Of a DNA stretch of 64,000 bases, positions 1 through 11,282 are shown one piece after another (position 1 is the first letter of the stretch; each line of letters starts with the position of its first letter). This stretch comes from Irpex lacteus. Lineage: Eukaryota; Basidiomycota; Agaricomycetes; Polyporales; Irpicaceae. The notes beneath the pieces were generated by a model. It was not told the origin of the DNA, made no database searches, and saw only the letters and a program-made list of their open reading frames with translations. A program made the translations under genes and the position numbers. The DNA lies in the NCBI GenBank assembly GCA_001986395.2, contig MQVO02000016.1, forward strand, positions 1-64,000, written 5' to 3'.

Positions 1-384
1 CTGGTGTACCCCTGAAGGGTCTATTCTGCTGCTCGCAGAGTGGTGGTCGAGGGATTGGTACGACAGAGTCTGGATGGGCAGGCCACTATGTTGGGATGAC
101 CTCTCATGCTGGACCATATTATAGGGGGACGTTTGGCGGTCTGGTGACTGATACCCGCCTGTCTGACCCATCACTGTCTGATACGAGCTCGGACTCGCCT
201 GGCCGGGTCTGAGAGAAGCAGACGAGCTGTGAGTAACGTACGACGAAGATGGATACTGATGGTGGCCAGGCGGATATACTCCTCCCGGTGGCGACGCAGC
301 AGCGTAGTGTCCCTGCCATTGCGCTTGTGTGGCGTATACCGCTGCTGAGCCTCCAGACATCGTTTGCGAGCGACGCTCAGACAT
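1..384 (-). CDS. Ser/Tyr/Gln/Pro-rich protein, N-terminal part (runs off window)
   Basis: An open frame of 128 codons runs leftward from an ATG at 384 off the window edge, with an in-frame TGA two codons upstream of the ATG. A second in-frame Met follows at residue 9 (position 360), so either could be the start. The visible part is low complexity, rich in Ser, Tyr, Gln, Pro, Gly and His, with no hydrophobic segment. Such disordered N-termini are common in fungal transcription factors, and the homeobox protein at 22.6-24.2 kb in this window has the same style, but no DNA-binding domain lies within the visible part. The function is therefore not assignable. It is divergent from whatever lies in 385-2543. 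Confidence 0.6.
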   Translation of the reverse strand, partial: MSERRSQTMSGGSAAVYATQAQWQGHYAAASPPGGVYPPGHHQYPSSSYVTHSSSASLRPGQASPSSYQTVMGQTGGYQSPDRQTSPYNMVQHERSSQHSGLPIQTLSYQSLDHHSASSRIDPSGVHQ

Positions 385-2543
385 CAGTCAAAACTCAGGG
401 GAAATTCGAGGGGTAGCTTGGCGTTAATGCCTCCGCTTCTCCTCCCCTAAGTACTACCCATTTAACGCTAAGTCTCCTTCAGGCACAACCATCACTGCCA
501 CAATGCTGCTGGAGATCATCTCAAGTACGTGAACCCTTTCACTCACTCTCCTCTCGATCAATTATTTATCACATTAACCCCGACTAACATACATACTGCC
601 TGCAACAGGCGAGGAAGAAGATTTTTCTAGTTGATGTCGCCTCAGAGCGCATCTCTTACACCGCAACGCCGAATGGAAAAGGTGCACCAGGCTCAATATC
701 TTCCCCCTATCTGACGGTCACGCTATGCTCCTCTCGAGCCATGGTCACTCTACTCAACGTTTCATACAATCCACAACGTGGACACTTTCATCGCCCGACT
801 CTAATCCCTGGGGAGTCATGACAAACAATACAGTACAAATTGTTCTGGGCGTGCCGATCGCAATTTATCAAGATGTATCAAGGACGAACTTGGCTGGGGT
901 CAGCAGCTGCGTGGTCCGTTCGCGTCCACGAGAGCAATCTCGGAATTCGTTAATAAGGTTGCTCATATCTGTAGGCTCTCCAAAAGGCTCATAACTCCGA
1001 GAAGGACGCCCCACCAACGTCACACTTTCGGACAGTTTATATTGAGCAGAAATATCGTGGATTTACGTAGTCGCTGAGAGCAACATTACGTCCGTCGTGG
1101 CAAACGAACGCCCTCCAATGGTACGCAGCTAGTTGCGCGTGTCTAAGTACATCCTAGACAATCTCACCGTATCGTCTCCGACAAGAGCGAAAGGTCGGAG
1201 CACCAGAATCGACAAATCATCATTGCCGTTATTCCAAACTGGCTTTGTCTGCATGTCATACAAAGCAGTAGAGATCATAAACTGGCTGTGGACTAAATAC
1301 ACTCATAGACTGCCCCACTCTGCGCACTCGCTCTACCATTATTCTTCCAATAATTCGACCGCACATGAACATTCATGTATGACACTAGCTGAGAAGCTCA
1401 ATGCAACTCACCAAGGTTTACCATCTTCCGTCATTTACGTTCCCATGCAGCAAGCGTTTGTGAGGTCGCATCTGCCGCTCTACATACAATATCTTTTCCC
1501 CCTCAGCCGACCGAACTCGCTAAGGAGTAGACTGGCGCTATACGGAATGAGGAAATTGCACATTGATTGCTATTTCCAACCTTGCTGACGGCTTGACATC
1601 ATGCTCAGGTCCAGGAACGACAGCGACAGCCAGCGCTAGCTGATCTGCGGCACCATTGTGGCCCTCGTCGTTGTGCCGGCATTCTGGACATCGCTTGTTC
1701 GCGAGCAGCACTCGCCGACTTCAGGCACCGTACGCGTGTAGCTTTAATTGCGGACCCTTCTCAAGACATATCGCCATCTGTCCGGCCTTGTAGGGTGATC
1801 AGAATCAATCTGCCCATCAAGGGCGAAGACTCGACGCTAGTTCCTTTGGCTGGAGCATAGGACCCAGCATAGCTGATCTCGTGCTCATACAAGAGTGATA
1901 GATGACATCGCGCTATCATGTTCGTATGTCATAGTAAGTTATCAGGTACAAGATTTCGAGGCCAGGTGAAAGTCGTACGGAGACCTCGCCGTGTACATGA
2001 CGGTGAAACGGAAGCAGATGACCTGAGGAAGGCAATGTAAGCCGCTTACTCCGAAAAAACAGAACAGACAAGGCAGCTATGTACTTTGACACCTCCGGAT
2101 GTTCGCGACAGGAGTGGACCGTTCGCTGATATATCACCTGCGTTATATATCCATTTACTGTATGTTATGTCAGTATGTTCTGATGAGAGAATCGGGCGCA
2201 CAACGGGCTGAATGAGGTTGAGGCGGGTGAGGAAGGCGCGATCGCAGAAGGGAGCCCACAATCAATACCTACGATCGCCTTCTCTGAGAAGTTTGTGGAG
2301 ACGGAGCACACAACTCGCACACATAACGTTATGTAACTGAGATCTCGCTACGAAGAATTCAGATGCAGTTCAGGGTTCTTAGCTTTCCAGAAACCCTGGT
2401 CAGGGATTTGCATTGCCTCCTAATATGGCAGGCGTGGTTCGACTTCGACCACTTGATTGACTCCAGCTGCGGTCTCGTCACTACCACCATCTCAGCGCCG
2501 AGACAGCACAACGGAACTGGACTAGACTTACACCACGTCTTAT
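385..2543. other. Unresolved 2.1 kb stretch, possible degraded or unrecognised coding potential
   Basis: No gene could be assembled here. A possible first exon starts with ATG at 503 followed by a good donor (gtacgt) and an acceptor near 607, but the joined frame stops after about 15 codons. Short stretches with protein-like composition exist on the plus strand (around 850-1070, 1133-1588 and 1610-1860), but they lie in different frames and contain stops. This could be a multi-exon gene with several sequence errors, a decayed gene, or noncoding sequence. No repeats or inverted repeats were noticed. Confidence 0.4.
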
Positions 2544-5500
2544 ATGCCAAAGTTTACGATACCCTCTCGCAATTTGCATCTCAACATGTCCAAACGCTCC
2601 GCGTCTACGTCCTTACCTTCAACTCCGCGAAAACGGAGAAATGCTGGTTCCAAACGCCCAGCGATCAACATAAACTTGATTCCTTCTTCAAGCCTCGTCT
2701 CTCCGTCGCCAATGCCAGCGGTTCGCCTGTGGCTTCAACCAGCAGAATACATGGTGATGCCATAACTACAGCGTCTTCTGCTGTTGATGACGATGCAGCG
2801 CTGGCCCGCAGATTCGCAGAAGAGGATGGACTGGACATGGATATGCTGCGCAATCTGGAATCGGCCTTTCGTTCTACAACGGCTGCAGTTCAAACTCGTA
2901 CTTCCATCGGTCCGAAACATGAGGTTATCGATGTTGACCTCCTTGACGACACTAATCAGGGGCAGGCCGTCGCATCTTCTTCTACCCAATCAAACAAGGC
3001 AGGACTTGAGATCGTTGAGCATACGAGCTTCGCAGCTAATTCGGTCTCAAAGAGTCCGATAAAGCCTACTCCAAAAGTGGTCGGCGCACAGCCCGCTGCT
3101 GAGAGCATCGAATACCCATCTTTAGGAGTAGACCCTCTATCATATCCTCTCGACAAGTCCCCGTGGCCGGTTAACGCGTCTGCGCCCTATTCATTTCTAG
3201 CACACGCGTTGTCCACATTGTCCGGAACTCGATCTCGAATTGTCATACTGAACACCTTAACAAACACACTGCGGAGTATCATCAAGTATCATCCTCCGTC
3301 CTTGTGTCCGGCACTGTATCTTTTGTCCAATGCGCTTTCACCACCCTATTCGCCATTGGAGCTGGGTCTGGGACCGTCTATCATCTCAAGGGCCATTCAG
3401 GACGTATCTGGCCTCACCCCTGCTGCTTTGAAACGATTGTACAATACAACCGGCGATCCAGGTATGTGAACAGTCCGCCGCTATCGCTACTAGTGTGATG
3501 TCTCTGATGTACTAATATGAACACTCCGTTTTAGGGGATGTTTGCGTTCGAGGCGAAGTCTAATGTACGAACCCTAGTACCTCATCCGCCGCTCCGAATC
3601 ACTGGCGTGTATGAATCGCTACTCAAGATCGCACACGCCAAAGGATCCGGCGCCGGCAAACAGAAGCAGGCAGTGGTAGAGAAACTACTTGTTTCTGCTA
3701 AGGGCGAAGAAACGCGGTTTCTCGTTCGCACCCTCTGTCAGAACCTTCGCGTGGGGGCTGTGCGCACATCGATTCTAACCGCTTTGGCTAGAGCTCTAGT
3801 TCTTACTCCGCCTGATAATCTGACATCTCCATTCATTTCATCATCCGACTTCTATGCATCTCCTGCTCAACTAGAAGAGATTAGAGCATTGCCTTTAAAC
3901 GCGAAGAAGAAAGTCACGGACAAAGCTCGAGATGAACTCAATGACAAGTTCGCACGAGCGGAAGCAATTATCAAGAAAGTGTATGTTGTGCATCCAAACT
4001 ATGACCACATATCCGCAGCATTACTTGAGGTTGGTCTGGAAGGAGTCGCCAGCCGCCTTCCGTTGACAGTCGGTACGCGCTATCTGGGTTACATTTATTT
4101 GCGAGGATACATACTCATTCCAAGCCTATCTGTCAGGAATCCCACTCTTACCCACATTAGGCTCTCCTACACGTTCTCTAGATGAAGTATACGGCAGACT
4201 TGGAGACCAGCCATTTACTGCCGAGTTCAAGTACGATGGCCAGCGAGCACAAATACACGGCTCTCGAGTACCCTCCGGGCAGGTTGTCGTGAAAATTTTC
4301 TCACGTCATCTTGAAGATATGACAGACAAGGCAAGTCTTTACCGAGTGTTGAAAGTTCAACACACTTTCTTCTGACACTTGTTGATCATCTTTCTCTTGA
4401 ATGAGTGTAGTATCCGGACGTTGTTGCTTTGGCAGAAGAGATCTTTGCAAAAGACGACACCCTCCAGTCGTTCATGCTCGATTCCGAAATCGTAGCCATC
4501 GACCCTGCTGATGGGAGCCTGAGATCCTTCCAAGAGCTCTCCAACCGGGCGAGAAAGGATGTCACTATAGCCGACATCAAGGTGCCAGTATGTGTCTTCG
4601 CTTTCGACCTGATGTACCTGAATGACGAGGTGAGAAGGCAATAGCGTTTAATCACCTGTCATTGCTATCTCTGAACGCTGTTCCTGTCGCAACTGCCAGA
4701 TTCTTTTAGAGAAGCCGTTCCGCCAGCGCAGATCGCTTTTGCGAAGCACGCTGGCTCCTCTCGTGCCGGACAAGTCTGGCTTAGCGAGATTCGACCACGT
4801 TAATAGCTGCGAGAGCGAAGACGGAAGGGATGCCGTTGAAGAGTTTTGGCAGGCCGCAGTCGCTGGTCGAAGCGAAGGGCTCATGGTCAAGGTTTGAGGC
4901 TGATCATCGAACCCGCTCAACATCATGCTGAACAATCATTATGCAGCTTCTTGATAGTGGGGAAGTCGAAGAAGTGAATAGAGAAGGTAACTCAAGACGG
5001 AAACCACTTCCTGCAACTTATGAGCCAGGTGGGACCGGATGATTCACCTGGTGCACGCACTTATTCATTCACGCCGGTGCCCTCATATCAGATAAACGCA
5101 CGTCGGCCTGGCTTAAATTAAAGAAAGATTATGTAGTCGGACTTGGTGACAGCCTTGATCTCGTACCTATTGGCGCGTGGCACGGTAACGGGCGCAAGGC
5201 ACAATGGTGGAGCCCCATCCTTCTGGCGGTATGGAATCCTAACGCTGGCAAACTTGTTGCCGTATGCAAGTGTATGTCAGGTGAGGCTTCTGTTTTCGCC
5301 AGTCCGTAGTTTCTATAGACCGAATACTAAAGTCGGCTTTGACGTACGCTTAGGCTTCAGTGATACCTTCTACAAGGTGCGCCCGCTGAGTCATATCACC
5401 ATGCCATCGCGCGAACTTAGTGACAGGAATTGCGCGAGCGGTATCCTGAAAACTCGGAGACTTGTGCGAAGACACCACTATGGGATTGTGAAGTTGAAAC

Positions 5501-5938
5501 CGGAGGTCAGTGACACAACTCTCGTGTATCACCATTCACTAACGTTCCCCTTAAGGATTAAAACCGGAAGTATACTTCAAGCCGCAGGAAGTATGGGAGA
5601 TCCGGGGTGCCGAGTGCGTGAACTGTGTTATCTGAGGCCTTGTCGTTCAATCTAATCTTTGATTGCGCAGCATTACCATCAGCCCAGTGTCCGTCGCCGC
5701 CTTGGGTATGATCTCGGACAAACGTGGATTGAGCCTACGTTTTCCACGTTTCATAAGAGTCCGTGAGGACAAATTGATCGAACACGCAAGCACACCTGAA
5801 TTCCTGGCAAACATGTACAGATCTCAACAAGCGGATACCACCAAAGGGCGGGGAGGAGTGGATGAGGGCGATCTGCTGGATGTTGACCTGCCAGAGTCAG
5901 AGATAGAGGGTGACGAATCCGACGAGCTAGACATTTGA
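2544..5938 (+). CDS. DNA ligase I (ATP-dependent, Cdc9/LIG1 type), two apparent frameshifts
   Basis: Seals nicks between Okazaki fragments and in excision repair by ligase adenylylation, AMP transfer to DNA and phosphodiester formation. About ten exons can be joined in phase. In order they show a basic Lys/Arg-rich N-terminus, a PIP box of the form QxxLxxFF near 2660-2690 (PCNA binding), the DNA-binding domain (to about 4070), the adenylation domain with the KYDGxR motif near 4225 whose Lys is the nucleotidyl acceptor, and the OB-fold domain ending with the family's RGLSLRFPRFIRVREDK block near 5720-5780. One intron (donor near 4331) uses a GC donor. Two ATGs 14 codons apart (2544, 2586) open the frame. 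Reading needs one extra base near 2650 (before the PIP box) and one fewer near 3540 (start of exon 2). Both are in short homopolymers and look like consensus errors, because the rest is well conserved. Confidence 0.93.
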
Positions 5939-6207
5939 GTACAGTATTATCGGATACTCTGAACAGGGGTATGTATTTTTGTAATCGGTGGAGGGTTCGT
6001 GTCTATGGAGATGTATGAATGGCTTGTAACTGTCCGCTGGCGTGGCTGTCCGCCCACTACGATCACTGGCGTTTAATAGTTACCAAAAAAGGGAAATCTT
6101 CGGTTTGAGGCACGGAAATTTCCGGCCCGGCGCCCTGTGCGATGGGCATCACACGGTTCCTCCCCTGTCTGACACCTACGGCCATATCCATCCACAGAAG
6201 GAACACA

Positions 6208-7137
6208 ATGGGGCCTGTTTTCGTATTGTGGTTAATTTCACTGATATCTGTCCTTGTCATTGCTGAAGAGACAGTCGAAGATGCAGGCAAGCAGAACGAA
6301 CCTAAATACTGAATGACGAAGCTGATCTTGTTTTTCACACTTCAGCCAAGATAGCACGCAACCTTGTTGATAATTCTGTAGATCATATAGGTACCATGGC
6401 TACAATCTTCCCAGAAGATCATGAGAGTCTCGCAGGTGCGCTTCTGAGTCAACTCACATGGTGAGCAAGCGACGATCGTTTGTTGAGACTCATTCACTCT
6501 GGTCACAGGGCAGCCTTTCTCCTTACAGGAGTACTACGCAAGGCCAGTATACCCTCACTAGTAGATCACGCATTGGCTGACACTAATCTACAGCTGCCAC
6601 TCCAACGGATCACTCACCTTGCTCTTTATGCCGATATCGCGTCATAGTCAGAATATCCTTCACTCTTCTGCCCGTTCAGCGTCCATATCGATCGCGAGCG
6701 AACACCCTGCTGCGAGCAGGGCCAGAGTTGCGCTCGTCGGAAACATCACTGTGTTTTGAAAACCTCGAGGATACCCCTGACCGCGAGGCCATACAGTCCT
6801 GCTATCTCGAGGCACACCCTGATGCGAAATGGTGGATCCCCGGTCCGCGCGAGCCACATATCGTGCGTGATCTAAATGTTTATTTGAGGTAAAGATGTGA
6901 ACTGAAGAGTCTGAAAATGCACGTTAGGCATACTGGGCGCGCTTTGATATCCACGTAAGCAACAGCTATCTCTGTTCTGCGTGTGAAGGCTAATACAAGT
7001 GGTATGTATAGAACATCTACTTTGTTGGTGGATTCGGCGGACTGCACTACATAGGCTATATCCCCCTGAATCTCTATGCAGCTGCGGGATCGACAGAGAT
7101 GTCACTTGCGGGTAGACTGCAGGTTCAATTTGAGTAG
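6208..7137 (+). CDS. Secreted CREG-like protein (PNPOx/FMN-binding split-barrel fold), one frameshift
   Basis: Assembled from about five exons. The product starts with a hydrophobic signal peptide (residues 1-18) followed by an acidic stretch, then a domain resembling the CREG family (cellular repressor of E1A-stimulated genes). The diagnostic segments are a Ser/Asn-Gly-Ser-Leu-Thr core near 6600, a region giving CYLEAHPDAKWWIPG near 6800-6840, and WARFD followed by IYFVGGFGGLHYIGYIP near 6930-7070. Family members are secretory or vacuolar glycoproteins with a flavin-reductase-like barrel that usually lacks flavin and has no settled enzymatic role. Two of the inferred introns use GC donors (after 6284 and near 6552). 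A TTTT run near 6755 must lose one T for the frame to continue, probably a sequence error. The assignment rests on motif order rather than a search. Confidence 0.75.
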
Positions 7138-7428
7138 CCAGGCTACATATTACATTGGAGTCGTGACGACTTTTCTTCTTTGCACTCTCATCTTTGGATC
7201 AAATGTACTATATCTCATGCCAATGCAATCCATACAACATGTCTCGATCTCGTCAAGCATTATTTGTATACAATCTTGCGAGGACATCGATGATGACCCC
7301 GTCCCAGGAAGCCATCAAAATTCGTCACCGCATTCGAGCTACCGGTATCATATTGTGCGCTCAAATCGGAACGCAAGGGTGTACATTACTACTTTACATT
7401 GTCATGAAATGATAATTGCACAAACACA

Positions 7429-9115
7429 TCAATTATCTCCAGAAGTCTTTGGCCGACACCACTCTAGACTGACAAGAGATAGCATGGTTTTCAGGTCCTC
7501 GGCCAGCTCGTGATCTGCTGGGCGCATCGTCGGCACACCAGTCAGCGACAAGGCCACGCCTATCGCCTCCGCCAGCTGTCCTCCCTGAAGAAGATTTATC
7601 CATTCCGGATCACGTTCTTCTGGAGCCATACGGCGTTGTAGTTCGCCCGCGGCGCTGATCAGGGTAAACTTGAGGTGTAATTTGCGCAGTATCGCCGGAG
7701 GATCTCCATCGGAGGAAGAGAGAGGAGTCGAGAAAATCTGGAGGATATCCTTGTGTTGTAGTGGTGGAAATTTGCGAATGAATGTTGACGATGTGGAGGC
7801 GTCAAGAGATGGCGTAGACTCTGCGGGCTGCGTGTCATCCACGTTCCGCGACGGTGCAGCTCTTGGTACATTTCGGGCCTGAGGGCGGGGACGGCTCCGT
7901 TGGCCACTGTCGGATGCATGACCCACACACGCCTGGCATAGAGACACCTGAAACCTTAGGGAGACTTCAGATGATGGAAGTAGAGAAAACACGGTCTGTA
8001 GACATTCGGGAGATAGCGAGGGGAGACGAGTGGCCACAGCATTGAGAAGCATTGCATAATCGAGATAGACAGTGTTGCTGAGATTGATCAACTATAAGCG
8101 GCGGCAGTAAGTAGAGCATCTTATAGTTAAACAGAGTGAATTACCAAGTTGAACAATCTCGTCCCAAGATTTGCTTGAGAAGGCTGTTGCAGGCAGTAAA
8201 AGATGATGTCGAGAGGGGCTGCGATGTCCCAGCGAGCTCCGGTGGCAGTACGAGATGCGGGTATTTGCGCAAGAAGGTGAGGCGAGAAGGGAACTAGCAG
8301 AGAACATGAAATTAAAATCCTGATTGTGTTACAGGGAGTACGGCTCTTACATTTCCATTTGGTCGAGATGGCCGTTTCCTCCTTCTCGAAGAGTGCGATA
8401 AGAGATTCCAAAACTGGGAAGGCGTGATCGGCGACAGGCTTCGGTACGTCGCAAGAGTCTTCTACCTTGTGTGTTGTTTTGACTGTAGAGGACCTTCCGC
8501 TTTTTCGCCCGCTATTCTTAGGGATGTCGTTGATGGGGTCAGGTCGTATGTAGTTCTCCTTGAGTATCTCCCAACAGCTTCTAGCATCTTTGATTCTCCT
8601 TGATAGACGAGATAACTCCGATTCACCATCGTCATCGTTGTTCTCTGCTATAGGTGTAATGTCTGGGAGGTTATCAAGACCGGTTAGGCCGTAGTTTGGC
8701 AGTGCACGGGCGATAGATGCGGGAGAATGAGTCTGCACCAAAACACGAAGCAGATTCTGGGCTGCTTCTATCAATGTCGGGCTCAGACTAAAAGGTTGTC
8801 TATTCTTGGCCGCAAACTTGCTAGGAGAGGAAGGTATGGTATCCATTACCGGTGCGGATGTTGTAGGTGCATCGGCCGCAGGCGGAGGAAACAATGCGAT
8901 GTAAAGTACATGTCTGATGTGAGGTCTTAACATGTCTCAGTATCAAAGCAGTCACTTTAATTTGAGCTGTCCACTTACCCGTACGGCTTATACACAGGAT
9001 TCCGTAGCCTGTCGAGCAAAGTAATTGCGCTGTCGAGATTTCCTTCTTCAAAGACAGTATCAACCAGACCGCGAAGATGAACAGAAGTCTCCTGTTCTCG
9101 GCTCGAATCTGCCAT
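7429..9115 (-). CDS. Unknown protein with helical character, about 480 residues
   Basis: Four exons join cleanly on the minus strand (start ATG at 9115; introns near 8975-8924, 8346-8290 and 8145-8096). All junctions keep phase and the frame is intact. The N-terminal 45 residues look like a short helical repeat (leucine-rich, acidic). The middle contains a Ser/Lys/Arg-rich linker of the NLS type near 8490, and the C-terminal third is leucine-rich and probably all-helical, followed by a disordered Pro/Arg segment. There is no signal peptide or membrane segment. I do not recognise the family. An ARM/HEAT-like or cyclin-like scaffold would fit the composition, but that is only an impression. It is divergent from the BolA gene, with about 400 bases between the starts. 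Confidence 0.6.
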
Positions 9116-9518
9116 ATTAAATGTCTGAACAGCCATCTGTAAATGAAAGCACCCGCAGACGCGAATTGTAGTCTTGTCGTTGTCGCGGTAATGGATGGCA
9201 AGAACGCGTTGAGAGCAGTGCCAGACACGCGCCTGCGTGACGTCACGCGTACGACGAAGTGGTATCGGGGGTCCTGGTGCACCGTCCGACCAAGAAAATA
9301 AATATGGCTGTATCCTCCTCCAGACACACAAATGCCACGTATCGAACAGAATATTCTACGTGTTCCATAGAATAAAGTACCCTTGAGCCCAGAAATGCTA
9401 TGCTGTACAAGAGGCAACACAGTCAGCAACGAGCGACGAGGGCGGTGATCTCGGTCGCAGTCACGTTGGCAGGCAGGCAACGATATCGTGACAAGTCACG
9501 GCTATCTCTCTTTCCAGC
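9116..9518. other. Divergent intergenic region (unknown helical gene / BolA)
   Basis: About 400 bases between two divergent start codons. Long open frames crossing this stretch on both strands are antisense or upstream read-through of the neighbouring genes. No clear TATA box or repeat was seen. Confidence 0.4.
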
Positions 9519-10124
9519 ATGCAAGCACTGCGAAAGCACATCTTGTCGGTTAGATACCGCCCTTCATCGTCGTCGACATCCACAAGGCTGTTTCGACATA
9601 CTCTGCAAATGTCATTTGAGCAGCCTGGTCCTGTGGAACTGTCAATTCGGGATAAGGTGCGCATCTGGTCATCAACCCCTCATTGCTTCATGTGCTTACC
9701 ATAGTCTCGCATTGGCCACCAGCTTGCAGCCCTCCTACAGCCGTCTGAGCTGATTATCACAAACGATTCATGGCAACATAGGCATCATGCAGCCATGAGA
9801 GCGTCCGGAGGAGGGAGCGGCGAAACGCGTGAGCTGTTCTCATTAATCACGCTCAGTTAGTTTTTACTCCGGAAACACCGCTATAGACTTCTCCGTCGAT
9901 GTTGTATCGGATGCGTTCAAAGGCAAGGTGTGTGGGATGAGCCTTGTATACAGCTTGAACTTGCGCTCAACAAACTTCCGTATCTTGCCGCGACTCCTGT
10001 TCAGAGCACGATACAACGGCATCGGATGATACACGCTGCGCTCGCAGACGAGTTTGCTCAGGGTCTACACGCGCTATCCTTGAAAACCAAGACCGCAGAG
10101 GAGTCTCAAAAGACAAATAAATAA
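9519..10124 (+). CDS. BolA family protein, mitochondrial (Bol1/Uvi31-like)
   Basis: Four exons in phase: 9519-9656, 9705-9828, 9887-9927 and 10005-10124. The first about 30 residues are Arg/Ser-rich without acidic residues, as in a mitochondrial presequence; a second in-frame Met (9609) would give a form without it. The BolA domain follows: a helix ending in NDSWQHRHHAAMR, the invariant GETHF strand, VVSDAFKGK, then the signature IQRHRMIHAALADEF and the C-terminal VHAL-like strand. BolA proteins with the second His in the RHRxxxxAL motif cooperate with monothiol glutaredoxins to bind and hand over [2Fe-2S] clusters. The residues expected for that are present. The domain length (about 100 residues) is normal, and there is no frameshift. 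Confidence 0.88.
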
Positions 10125-11282
10125 CAACTAGATAGTCAAATACTCAACCAGTGTGCCGCTTGATGCGCATTGAGAGACCCTCCTTCTCGCATGGTTCGCG
10201 GGAGCTCTCCGTCGGGCGTGCACAGCTTCTAATGATGGTATGCGCACGCAGTATCAGCGCTCAGCGGGGCCATCGAAGGGGTTGTTATAATAAGTAATCT
10301 CGTAAATCGGGCTCGTTTGACATAGCTGCCTGATCAATCTCGAAGTGCTGATGGCTCCACCATGTTCCTGGGTTCCACAGGCTGATGATGGTATGCTTGA
10401 GAATCACTTACTCTACTTACTTACTTTATATCGCACTGGTCTTAACGCAGCATGCAGTACATTTGTCTTTGTACTGATCAATGCATCAAGTTCGCGCAGT
10501 TTACAAGGTCAAACAGGACGGCCTTCGTTCAGCTACAGATCGTAATATGTAGCGGCGGTGGCGTTCTCGGAGCAGTAACACATTCTTCCTGTTTCTTGGA
10601 CCTTTGACAATGGTTGGTGATCTGAGTTTCGGTTGTCATTTACTTGTGGTAGTATCAGACATCATGGCAATTCGTGGCAAACCGGGCGTCGAGAGTTGCT
10701 GGCTCGCAACAAGCTTGCCATGTTCGCGACCTAGGTGACATGATCAGTATACAACCCAACGGTTGTACGGTCACCGGCACCGCCACTGATCAGAGATCCA
10801 CAGGTCTAGGTGCGTCAATCACCTTATGCACTCGAAGTCGATCACTTCTGCTCAATGTCTGTCATCGTCAATCGTTTCTTTCATCCAGTGCCCGCTGAAG
10901 CGCAACTGTCATACGACAAAGTAGAAACAAGCCGTAGGCATCCCAAAACGATCACACACTGAATCGCGGGTACGCTGCGAGCCGCACGGATCCTGCGCTA
11001 CCAACATGATCGCCGTCTCCTTGCTATGATCTTAGCTACGAGCGTGCCTCACTCACGCGTTGCGCATTGTTTTCCTCCTTCCACGTACGGCGTTTACGGG
11101 ATGGATACTCGCCGATCCGTCTCTATTTTGATTACCAGAGTCGCTGGAGGGGTAATTATGCACTGCCGTAACGAGCTATGCAGATGTTCATATAAATGGT
11201 TCACCACGATTTGCATCAACTCTGCTCAACTCGGCTGCTCTTCCCCCTTTAACGTGTCCTCTCTTCGACGTTCCCCTCAAGC
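10125..11282. other. Intergenic region upstream of the C2H2 gene
   Basis: No coding structure is supported. Open frames here are short, lack a plausible splice context and do not resemble known families. The last 100 bases contain a TATA element (separate entry) and the CT-rich leader of the zinc-finger gene. Confidence 0.4.
11191..11197 (+). promoter_or_regulatory. TATA-box candidate of the C2H2 gene
   Basis: TATAAAT about 90 bases upstream of the ATG at 11283, followed by a pyrimidine-rich leader. Positional evidence only. Confidence 0.45.

Noticed and set aside
2363..2543. Upstream extension of the DNA ligase reading frame (from 2363)
   Set aside because: This frame enters the PIP-box exon only because of the frame difference near 2650. 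The other frame, with two ATGs and a basic NLS-like stretch, is the better N-terminus.
5143..5655. Plus-strand frame of 170 codons in the second half of DNA ligase I
   Set aside because: It is read-through of ligase exons and introns; correct splicing at GT/AG borders restores the ligase frame in each exon.
8821..9480. Minus-strand frame of 219 codons overlapping the start of the unknown helical gene
   Set aside because: It runs across the intron near 8950 and upstream of the assigned start; the composition is not protein-like and the spliced model reads a different frame.
9461..9664. Minus-strand frame with Cys and Asp residues
   Set aside because: Antisense of the BolA presequence and first exon. 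The plus-strand BolA model is continuous across four exons with conserved motifs.
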